Source: Neocallimastix lanati (nom. inval.)
Taxonomy: Eukaryota; Neocallimastigomycota; Neocallimastigomycetes; Neocallimastigales; Neocallimastigaceae
Reading direction: 5' to 3'
Assembly: GCA_016946835.1 (NCBI GenBank)
Contig: JACVTC010000169.1
Location: forward strand, 169,001-233,000
DNA: 64,000 nt
A program made the translations under genes and the position numbers. The notes beneath the pieces were generated by a model. It ran no database searches, was not told where the DNA came from, and saw only the letters and a list, made by a program, of their open reading frames with translations. Numbering within the stretch: position 1 is the first letter of the stretch; every line of letters begins with the position of its first letter. Below, in pieces: positions 21,764 to 31,726 of this stretch.

Positions 21764-24700
21764 CTAGGAGGCTTTGAGACCTCGTATGATGACGAAATTA
21801 TTTTTCTCTTCGCAACCTATCGGTTGCGCCTATTTTTAACCCTCTATCGCGCGATTTGGGGAGTTATGGACTTTTAAAGTTAAAGCCCATTTTTTATTAA
21901 CTTTATTTATTTATTTCATTAATTTAATATATTCGTTTTTAAACGAATATTTTATTTTAAAGTTTTAATTTATTATAATTTCTTATTTATTATTTTCTAA
22001 TTGTGAAATTACTAATTTTAATAAAAGTAATTCCAACTTTTATTTTAATTTTATTTTTCTTATTTTTACATGATCATCCTCACTCCTTCACGTCTGATGA
22101 AAATAAATGCTCTTTCGTCATTTATAAGCTTCATGGACCTCCAAAAAAATGGGGTTTATCACTAAAGGCCATTGGAACTCTTTTATCCATAGGATACGAA
22201 GTCTTTAAAGAGCTATTAATCGATAACTTCGGGGACAGTAACCAACAAAGATACGCTTTAATTGAAAAATTTTTATGTCTTAAACAAAAGACCCTGGGGA
22301 AAGCTGCTTTTTACATCATCGAATTCAGAAGGCTTGCTAAAAGGATTGGTTGGGATGACCAAGTGAACATTGATCTCATTAGAAGGGGACTTCTTGAGGA
22401 AGTTAGAAATTTTATATGAATGATAGACCCTCTAACCTTTTTGAAGCAACAAACTTAATTATATCTTTGGATAAACAATGTTACCTTGAAGAAAATGCAT
22501 TATTAAAGAACAAAACTTCATATAAAGAACGAGACTTTAAGAAAAGACATTATGAAAATAAAAGAAATGATTCAAAAAATAAGTATAATAAAAAATACAA
22601 GAAATACAAAACAAATGAAGTTCTTTCAGCAAATTATACTCCTAACAAAACTAACTCGATGACATGCATCTTTACTTTAAAATTTGATAATAAAAAACTT
22701 AAGATAGGGGTACTGATCGACTCGAGATCTGGCAGGAGTTTTATTTGTCAAAATTTTATCAAGTCCAACAAAATTTCTTATTCCGGCTTCTTCAGTTAAT
22801 ATACAACTACCAAGCGGAAAATAAATGAATATCAAGAATGTGACCAAACCAATAGAACTCAATTTTATGGATCATAAAGAAACATTTGAGTTCTATATAG
22901 CTGACTTGAAACTAAACGGAATCTCTGCAATTCTTGGTAGAGATTGGTTAAATAATAAGCACAAACCCTATGTTAATTTAGAAAAGAACACAATTTACTT
23001 CTTGGAAAAATATTATATTGATCACTGCGCCTCTTCTGAAGGAAATAAATTTTTTTTCCACTCGAAGAATCTCACAGCCTCAATGGTTCCTGAGGATTCT
23101 ATCACTTATGACAGCCTTTTCGCTGATGAACTCGAGAATGAACAAGACTTATGTGCGGCAATGCCAACAGTCACGGACAAATCTAACGAACAACACATTA
23201 ATGCTAAAAAAAAAAATAATAAACAAATGTTATTCGGATATGAAGATAGCATTTGAAAAGAAAGAAGCGGATAAATTGCCGCCTCATCGGAGTTACGACA
23301 TGACAATAGACATCATTCCGGGGAGTTAACTCTATTATGGACCGATATATTTCTTATCTGAAACCGAAATGAAAGCTTTAAGAGAAAATATACAAGAAAA
23401 TTTAAAAAAGGGTTTTATAAGAAAATCGAATTCGCCAGCTGGAGCACCAGTTCTATTTGTTAAAAAACACAATGGAGCTACGATTATGTGTAGACTATCG
23501 CCGCTTCAATGCTATAACCATCAGGAATAGTTACCCGATACCATGAATATTAATTAATTTTAATCTAATAGAATCATTTCAAGGATCAGTAATTTTTACT
23601 CGTCTCTACCTTCGCTCAGCATACAACCTCATACGAATAAGGGAAGGTCATGGATACCTAACAGCCTTTAGAATACCTTTAGGACATTACGAATACTTAG
23701 TGATGCCCTTTGGCTTGCGGAATGCTCCTTCTGTATTTCAGAGGTTTGTTCAAGATATATTCTCTGATGAACTTGGAAGATTCGTTCAAATATATCTTGA
23801 TGATATAATTATCTGTTCGAAAAAGAAAGATCACCACATCAAACAAGTTAGTCACGTACTCAAAAAATTAATTGAAAATAATCTATTCGCGAAGTTAGAA
23901 AAATGCGACCTCCATGTGGAGAGAACACAATTTTTAGGATTTACAATAACTCCTAAAGGGCTTACAATGAATGAAGATAAACTTAAATCAATCATGGAAT
24001 GGCCAATCCCAAAGAATATAAAAGAACTTCAAAGTTTTTTGGGATTGTGCAACTTTTACAGAAGATTTATCAAAGACTTTGCTTCAATCATTGAACCTCT
24101 TAGGCATCTGGTAATGAAAAATAATCTATTTAAATGGAATAAGCAAGCTGACGGAGCTTTTAATAATTTAAAAAATTCATTCAACGAAAATAAAGTATTG
24201 ATTCATCCCGACCATGACAAAGAATTTTTTGTGGAAACTGACGCCAGTGATTTTGCTGTCGGATGTATCCTGTCCCAAAAATGTAATGAAGATAATCTCC
24301 TCCATCCGGTTGCATTTTACTTCAGATCAATGTCTCCAGCTGAAACTAATTATACAATTTATGATATAGAACTTCTTGGAGTAATTACAGCTCTAAAAGT
24401 CTGGAGACATCATTTGGAAGGTTCTAAACTCCCATTTCAAATCATAATAGATCACAAAAATCTGTTATATTTTAAGAAACCACAACACATTAATCAAAGA
24501 CAAATAAGGTGGGTTATTTTTATCTAAGTTTAATTATAGAATCTCCTTCAGACCAGGGGAAAAGTCCGGTAAGCTAGATGCATTGTCTAGCGCCCGGATT
24601 ACCAAGAAAAATACAAAACTTATAATAATGTTAAATCAACTCTTCTAAATGAGATGAATTTTTGCTGCGCTTCTGTGGAAAACATTGATCGATTAATCGA

Positions 24701-24866
24701 AGCTCAGAAAAAAGATAAATATTGCAGGGATATTTTTGCAAAACTGCAAAATACTACTTCCCACATCAAGTCTTCAATTTTCAGCATTGCAGAAGGAATT
24801 CTTCATTTTCAGAAGAATGTTAAATTTAAATTCAAAATATGGAATTTCAAATCTTTTTTATACTAA

Positions 24867-25664
24867 ACTAAAATAATAATTAATAATATAATTAAATAAT
24901 ACATTTTAATCTTAATATATTCATACATGTATATAAACTATAGAAAATATAATAATAAAATAATATTGATAAGAATCTATATAACTTATTCATAAAACAA
25001 TTTAATACTAAAACTAATTTAATAATAAAATATAAAATAAAATAAAATATTAAAACTAATTAAAAAATTCTCTTTCGGAAATCTTTAGAATAATAAAGAA
25101 TTCCTTAGAATCTTTTAGAAATAATTGAATAAAAATATATAATAATAAAATATATAAATCTTATAAAACTTATTTAAAATATTATAAATCTATTACTAAT
25201 AACTAATTCTGTATTTTTAATTAATAATAAAAATTAATAATATAATTTCCAAGTTAAGAGATTTATCTAATATAAATTTCTTAATTAATAATTTAGGGTC
25301 TTAATTAAATAATTAAATTATATTTTTATATTTAAATATCTTTAAAGTCCAATATCTCGTTATCTAGTTCTCCAATAAGGTTGATTTTAACATATGTTGT
25401 AGTTCTCGACCGTAGCTTTCCAATGGATATAATTTTAGCGGGAAATCACTATATAATATTTCCATTATTTGTTGAGTTATCGTTGTTTTTTTTCATGTTA
25501 TTTTTATCAAATTCTTAAGGGTTAAATTAAATTAAGTTATCTTTAATAAATAAGTCCAAACCCTTTGGTTTCTAATTCTTTAATGTTTTTAATATTTATT
25601 TTTATAATTAAAATCGAATTAAATAATTTTTGTCAAAAACTAAATTAAATTTCAATATAATATA
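24867..25664. other. AT-rich interval with possible LTR relic
   Basis: No coding sequence is supported. A less AT-rich patch at about 25350-25470 (AATATCTCGTTATCTAG and onward) resembles the AATATCTCGACATCTAG region of solo LTR R4, so a related LTR may lie here. Its edges were not found. Confidence 0.4.
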
Positions 25665-25735
25665 AAAATTTAATTGAATTTGATGTTAACAATGATATAT
25701 CTTTAAAAGATATAATTCAAAATGTTAATAAAGAT

Positions 25736-26098
25736 ATGAATCTCTGTAACAATAAAAAAAATGTATCTATTAATCAAACATCAAATAATGCCTTTTTTTA
25801 TAGAAAAGGTAAAAATTTTAAGAAAATATTTAATTCATTAATTGAAGTAAAAGATGTTTCCAAAGAAGAAAGTACAAACTTTTTATTTTATATCTTAAAA
25901 GGATGTGGATTTATTTTTGAAGTTATCGAAAATGTAAAAGAATTTTCAATAAAAATTCATTATAATAAATTATTTTATGATAGAAATATAATTAATAATA
26001 TCCTAAATAGCTATTTTAAAGTAATAAAGAATACTAAGAATTATTATAAAAAAATTAGTGAAATTGATTACATTGGTATTGAAGATTTATTATTGTAA
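25736..26098 (+). CDS. Unrecognised 120-aa reading frame
   Basis: I do not recognise this protein. The frame is open upstream of the Met to about 25668, so it may be the tail of a longer product or a later exon. The composition is Lys/Asn/Ile-rich but mixed (YILKGCGFIFEVIENVKEF, IHYNKLFYDRNIINNIL), more protein-like than the low-complexity frames nearby. No signal peptide or membrane segment is seen. Its stop codon lies in the first bases of LTR copy D1 (26094), so its present C-terminus may be set by that insertion. It could be a host-gene remnant, a piece of a mobile element or chance. Confidence 0.3.
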   Translation: MNLCNNKKNVSINQTSNNAFFYRKGKNFKKIFNSLIEVKDVSKEESTNFLFYILKGCGFIFEVIENVKEFSIKIHYNKLFYDRNIINNILNSYFKVIKNTKNYYKKISEIDYIGIEDLLL

Positions 26099-26738
26099 GA
26101 AATTACTTATAAAATTAATTATAAATAATTTCTTAACTACAAATTAACATTAATTTGAGAAAATAAAATTAAATATAATTAAATAAATATAAAATAATAT
26201 AAATAAATAATTATACTTAACTTAAATATAAGATAGAATTTATTATAGAAAGTTTATAATAAACAATAACACAAAAGGGATAAAAGACACAAATATTTAT
26301 AAAATATGTTTTATTAAAAAGGGTTTTTTGGTTTATTAATTAATTATTTTATTTGAATTATTTATTATAAAAATTCTAAAATAATAACTCTTGATTTCTC
26401 GAAGAGAACTCAAGAGAATCAAATATATATAAATTAATAATTAAATATTATTGGTTAAAATAAATACAATAATTTAATGTATTAAATTAATGTATTAAAT
26501 AAGAAAGATAGATAAATTTTATAATAAATTTATCTAAATTTCTTACATTGCTCTCTTTACTTAATGAATTTATACAAATTCATTATTATATAGGAAGTAG
26601 TAAGTTTAAAATAAAAATTATAATTAACCAAAAAAAAATAAAATTAAATAATTTATTAAAAGTTTTGCTAACCTTAACTTTTTTTACATCTAGAGAAAAG
26701 ATTAGCGGAAAAACTCTAGATGAATCAATATTAAGTAA
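26094..26738 (-). repeat. LTR copy D1 (R3 LTR family)
   Basis: It starts TGTAAGAAATTACTTATAAA and is a near-identical direct repeat of 28748-29393. It contains the transcript-start motif (AATAATAACTCTT on the plus strand). Similarity to other D-family copies continues somewhat past 26738, so the far edge is approximate. The family's own strand is minus. Confidence 0.7.
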
Positions 26739-28735
26739 AACCAATTAACTTGGGAAAACCTTAATATTGTTTTCTAACTAATATATAAATATAAGTGAAT
26801 AAATAATTATAAATTAAATAAAATAAATATAATTATTAAATGTATAAATAAATATAAATTTAAATAAAATGACTATATTATTAAATGAATAAATAAATAT
26901 TAAATTAAATAAATTATAATAACTAAGAAATGTAAATAAATTATTAATAAATTTATTTGTATTTCTTACATTGCTCCTTTTCATTTGAATTGTTCAATGA
27001 AAGAAGAACAATTTAAGAAATAATAAATTAAGAAATATTAAAAAGAAATAAAATTTAAATAAAATTAAAATAAATATTTAATTGCAATTTCAATTTAAAA
27101 AATTGAAATTTAAATTTTGAATTAAAATTTATTTTAAATAAATAATTAAATGAACAATAATTTATAAATTTATATTATATATTATATATATTTTGTATTA
27201 ATAAATAAATAAATAATAATAATTAATTTTACAATATATATATATTGTATATTATTCATTAAATGAATAAAAATAATAATAATAATTTGAATTTTAAATT
27301 ATATAAATATGATATATAATTTTTCATATATATTAAATAAATAAATAATAATAATAATTTATAATTTTATATTATATTTATCTTTATATTATTCATTAGA
27401 TGAATAAATAAGTAATAATTTAAATTATACATATGTATTATTTATTAAATAAATAAATAATATTTTATAATTTTTTTTTTTTTTTTTTTATATTATATTT
27501 TATATGTATAATTATACAACAAATAAATAAATATAATTTATAATTTAATTATTACACAGTAAATAAATAAAAGTTCATATTTTTAGTTTATTTACTTTAT
27601 ATAATATTTATTTTTATTATTCAATAAACAAATGAATAATATTAATTTATAATTTTATATTATAAATATTATGTATATCTACTTAAATAAATAAATAATA
27701 ATTTAAAATTTTATAATTTTTATATTATATTTTATTTATAATTTTTTAGTGTATAAGTTTATACACAAATATGAGAATTACTCTCATAATATTACATGTA
27801 GAAATTAAATATATAATTAATAATTAATTATTTTATTATTTTATAATTATATATTAGTAAATAAATTAAATAATTAAATTTTATAATTTTGTCAACAAAT
27901 AAACCATAATAAATAGTGTAACAGAAAGCATTATCATTCAATCTAAATTGAACGGCTTCTGCTATTGGTGTTAGTGTTACACCTGTTGACTATTCTACAT
28001 GTAAAATTATTATTTATTTACAATTATTTTATTTATTTATTTATTTATTTATTACTTATTATTTGTTATTTATTTATTTATTTATTTATTATTTATATTA
28101 TCATTATTATAATTATTATTATTATATTATTATTATTATTAAAATTATTTATTATTTGAAATTATTTAATTATTAAAAATAAAAATTTCAAATACTTATC
28201 TTTTTTAAATTATTTATTTATTTATTTAATTTATTTTGTTTATTTTTGTTTTCTTGTTTTTTATTTTGTTTTTTGTTGTTTTGTTTTTTGTTGTTTCGTT
28301 TTTTGTTGTTTTGTTTTTGTTTACTTGTTAGTTTATTTGTTTGCTTTATTTTATTTTTTATTATATTTATTATTATTATATATATTTTTTTTTTTTTTTT
28401 TTTTTTTTTAAGATATAATGTATAAATTTAATTATATATAAATAAATATAATAATATTATATAAAAAGACGATATATAAAATAAAATAAAAGAGAATATA
28501 ATGGTTAGTATATATTATTTTAATAAAGTAAACAAAAATAAATAAAGGAAATATGTAAACAATAATGAAATAAATATTATGAAATTATATAATTAGAAAG
28601 AAAAAGTTTTGCAAATAATATAATATAATTCTTATATATAATTTGTTTTTTAATTGCTTTAAAATTTATTTATTTATATTTTTTTTTTTTAATTATTATT
28701 ATATCATATTATTTCCAAAATTTTCTCTTTCAAAG
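26739..28735. other. AT-rich interval between LTR copies D1 and D2, no coding sequence
   Basis: It is dominated by TAAA/TTTA runs. One more LTR-edge echo (TTTCTTACATTGCTCC) is at about 26959-26975. Frames inside are low-complexity only. If D1 and D2 are a pair, this would be the internal part of a non-coding element of about 3.3 kb, but no target duplication confirms that. Confidence 0.45.
27916..27982 (+). other. Structured less-AT-rich segment
   Basis: The outer stem GTGTAAC/GTTACAC (27916-27922 with 27976-27982) encloses a TTCAAT/ATTGAA hairpin and a possible GAAAGC/GCTTC pairing. It stands out in a region otherwise built of A/T runs. It may be a leader structure of a D-family element or an unrelated small RNA. 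Confidence 0.35.
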
Positions 28736-28747
28736 AAGAGTTATTAT

Positions 28748-29393
28748 TGTAAGAAATTACTTATAAAATTAATTATAAATAATTTCTTAACTACAAATTA
28801 ACATTAATTTGAGAAAATAAAATTAAATATAATTAAATAAATATAAATTAATATAAATAAATAATTATACTTAACTTAAATATAAGATAGAGTTTATTAT
28901 AGAAAGTTTATAATAAACAATAACACAAAAGGAATAAAAGACACAAATATTTATAAAATATGTTTTATTAAAAAGGTTTTTGTTTATTAATTAATTATTT
29001 TATTTGAATTATTATTTATTATAAAAATTCTAAAATAATAACTCTTGATTTCTCGAAGAGAACTCAAGAGAATCAAATATATATATAAATTAATAATTAA
29101 ATATTATTGGTTAAAATAAATACAATAATTTAATGTATTAAATTAATGTATTAAATAAGAAAGATAGATAAATTTTATAATAAATTTATCTAAGTTTCTT
29201 ACATTGCTCCCTTTACTTAATGAATTTGTATAAATTCATTATTATATAGGAAGTAGTATATTTAAAATAAAAATTATAATTAACCAAAAAAAATATAAAA
29301 TTAAATAATTTATTGAAAGTTTTGCTAACCTTAACTTTTTAACATCTAGAGAAAAGATTAGCGGAAAAACTCTAGACGAATCAATATTAGTTA
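28748..29393 (-). repeat. LTR copy D2 with adjacent primer-site motif
   Basis: It is a direct repeat of D1. On the minus strand AAGAGTTATTAT (29046-29035) is complementary to the 12 bases just outside the LTR edge (28747-28736, ATAATAACTCTT), extending one base into the LTR. A TATATATA stretch lies about 37 nt upstream on that strand. The layout marks D2 as a 5' LTR whose internal side is to its left. Confidence 0.65.
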
Positions 29394-29589
29394 AACTTAA
29401 TAATTAAAAATTTTATTAATATTAGTTAATATTTATTCGTTATAATTATTATTTAAATGTTTAGACATAATCAAAAATTATTTAAAATTTTTCATAACAA
29501 AAAATTTTTTCTAAATTTGGACAAATTTTTTCAATTTTTAATTTTTTTTATTTATTATTTTGGACATTTAATTAAAATTATTTATTATA

Positions 29590-30051
29590 AAAATAATTAG
29601 AAAATCGATCTTTAAGGTTTTCCCGAATACTGATTAGTATCGGTTTTACTTAATGATCCGATGATTAATATGTTTAGAATATTAATCGAAACTTATTTAG
29701 GTTTTTCTTCTAATCTTTTCTTAAATAAGAAATTTGTTAAGATTAGACAATATTTAATTTAAAATTTTGAAAAAGTATAAATAGAGACTCTTAAGTTCTT
29801 TTAGAAATTAAGAGTTATTATTATAAGAAAAATAATAATAACAATAAAATTTTATAAATTAACAGCAAAAAATTTATTCTTTTTTAATCTTAAAATAAAT
29901 TAAATTTATTTAAATTTTCTTATAATAAACTCGATTTATTTTAATAAAACAAATTTAAATTTCTTGATTTTAGTTAATAATAATATTATTAATATAAAAT
30001 TGTAGATTAGAAATTGATATAAAAGAATTTTTATTTCAATTTCTAACAGAA
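29590..30051 (+). repeat. LTR copy E (R3 LTR family), plus orientation
   Basis: It contains the family blocks GGTTTTACTTAAT and AGGTTTTTCTTCTAATC, then TATAAATAG, and AAGAGTTATTATT about 34 nt later. It ends near TTTCTAACA. The bases after its right edge are not complementary to its start motif, so it is a solo or 3' LTR. It abuts the R6 5' LTR. The left edge is approximate. Confidence 0.5.
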
Positions 30052-30579
30052 ATTTATAAAAACAAATTTTGGTATAGCTGTTTAGCTATAGCCATGAATT
30101 GAACTACTCGAGTTCGATTCACACTTGAACCTACTTTTTGAATATTTTATTTTCATTGTTATAGTTAATTATTTCTGTATTTTCTTTAGGAATTTCATAG
30201 AAATTCTTAATAATTAAATTGAATTTTTTATTTTATTTTATCCTTTCTTCCATTAGTTTCTAAATTAACCGAGAAAATCAGTTTTAAACGATTTTTCTAA
30301 GATTCTAAAATTTTTGAAAATCATACAAACTGTTTTTCCGTAAAAAGTATAAATATGAGTAAATTTTCACAAAAGAAATATTTTTAATTCGTGCTTTTAT
30401 TAATTAATCAATTAATAATAAGTAATTTGATATATTACAAAATTAGTTAATTAATTAAAATAATTACTTTAATAAATTTTATTTTAATATATTAATAAAA
30501 CAAAATTTTTTAAAAAAACATTTTAACTTATTATTAATTTTCCAGTGTTGCTTATTGTTAAAAGTGACCAGCGCGTTAC
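30042..30579 (+). repeat. 5' LTR of R6
   Basis: The right edge GCGCGTTACA ends at 30579. ATAAAAGCAC (30580-30589) follows and is complementary to GTGCTTTTAT at 30391-30400, which lies 43 nt after the start of a TATAAATA motif (30348). The left part (30059-30195) matches 34843-34975 in the 3' LTR. The exact left edge is blurred by the abutting LTR copy E. Confidence 0.6.
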
Positions 30580-30647
30580 AATAAAAGCACCAACGAATAA
30601 TAAGAAAAATGACATTGGAAAAAAAAAAAAAAAAATCTTGTGTAAAT

Positions 30648-30750
30648 CTACTTTAGGAACTCCTGTAAGGAATCCCATCTACTCTAGGAACCCCTGTTAA
30701 GGAATCCTATCTACTCTAGGAACCCCTGTTAAGGAATCCCATCCACTTTA
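30648..30750 (+). repeat. 32-bp minisatellite in the R6 leader
   Basis: Three units starting CTACT(C/T)TAGGAAC (30648-30678, 30679-30710, 30711-30742) and a partial fourth. Units 2 and 3 are almost identical and unit 1 is one base shorter. There are no spacers, so it is a simple tandem repeat rather than a CRISPR. Confidence 0.9.
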
Positions 30751-31038
30751 AGATTTGCGCTCTTTCCCTCAGAACTCTGTTAAAGTTTGTATATGAAATA
30801 TAATATTTTTCTAAGTATCCTTAAATCATTTTATCTATTAGTTGTATTCACCATCAGCATTGCTAGAATTATCATCCTTGGAATTCATATTATTAATCTT
30901 GAAATTAAATTCTCACTTCTTTTTATAAAAGAAATTAACAAATATTTAATACAAACAAGGGAGGTCTCATATAATACTTCCTTACCACACATTTTAAATT
31001 TTTTATTTTATACATTTCTAAGTACTTTACCGACCCTC

Positions 31039-31100
31039 GCTGGTAGGCAGAGGCGTAAGACCTACATTGCAGCTCTTCGGTTGATAAACTGAATGAACAG
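31039..31100 (+). other. GC-rich 62-nt leader module, copy in R6
   Basis: It matches the R2 module (10045-10106, opposite strand) with one difference. Predicted stems are GTAGG/CCTAC with a 13-nt loop and CAGC/GTTG around TCTTCG, enclosed by CTG/CAG. It lies about 450 nt after the primer site and about 630 nt before gag. Confidence 0.75.
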
Positions 31101-31726
31101 CGGTGCGGAAAAGAAATAAATAAAAGATTTAGTATTAAAAAAATTTTGAAATTTTAATTTTAATTGCTATATTCTTCTTTAAGAAAGAATTAAATAAATA
31201 ATAAATCAATTTTTAAAGTAATTGTAAAAAAGTAAACAAATTTAAGAAGTTAATATTTGAGTATAGACAGTGTCGGCTTGCCAAATATTAATTTCATAAA
31301 CTCTTATTTACAATTTTGCAAAAATTTTGTAGATAGTAAACGAGAGTATCTCAAATGACCCAACCTTTGAAAAATAGGTAATTACGACCTAGAACTATAA
31401 AACCTTCAACGCTTGAGGGTAACTACACACTTCAACAGGTGATAGTTTGTTCACTCGCGCATAAAATAAGAGGTGGGTCAGGTTCGATCCCTGATAAAAC
31501 CCTTGTCATTCTTGCGAAGTAACGTTAAAATTATATAGTTTTTATCTTTTATTTTAGGCTTTTATAAATTTGTTCGCCTACTTGTTATAAGTAACAGAAT
31601 TTGTTTTTTTTGTGTTGTGATTATATTCTAGTTACTTAATTTTTATTCTTGTAAAAAATTGATTTATTATTATCACTTTCTAATATTAAAAAAAAAAAAA
31701 AAGAAAAAATATACATATACATAAAG

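Larger units (their letters stand above)
13944..22070. repeat. R4: solo LTR inside R3 gag, itself split by R5
   Basis: The edges are TGTAAAGAGACTT at 13944 and TTATTTTTACA at 22070. The 5-bp sequence TGATC flanks both sides (13939-13943 and 22071-22075), a perfect target duplication. Without R5 and its duplicated CTAGG, the LTR is 1,087 bp (13944-14728 plus 21769-22070). Its right part has an unusually GC-rich stretch (about 21780-21870) for this window. No internal region is present, so it is a solo LTR left by LTR-LTR recombination. Confidence 0.85.
13684..24866 (+). mobile_element. R3: old Ty3/gypsy element, host of two nested insertions
   Basis: A plus-strand gag amino end is seen at about 13795-13943. 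Related gag, protease (LIDSRSGRSFI), reverse transcriptase (MPFGLRNAPSVFQRF, YLDDIIICS) and RNase H (VETDASDFAVGCILS, IDHKNLLYFKKPQ) follow at 22071-24866. The gap is filled by solo LTR R4, which contains R5. No integrase is recognised before the right end. Gag is the same lineage as R2. Many breaks (more than five) mark it as the oldest member of this nest. A poly(A) run lies just before the gag fragment. Confidence 0.85.

Noticed and set aside
30071-30125. A tRNA gene at the GTTCGATTC motif of the R6 5' LTR
   Set aside because: No acceptor stem or anticodon arm can be formed. Only two hairpins are present.
30648-30750. Regular repeats that could suggest a CRISPR array
   Set aside because: The units are directly contiguous with no unique spacers, and the window is eukaryotic nuclear DNA. 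It is a minisatellite.
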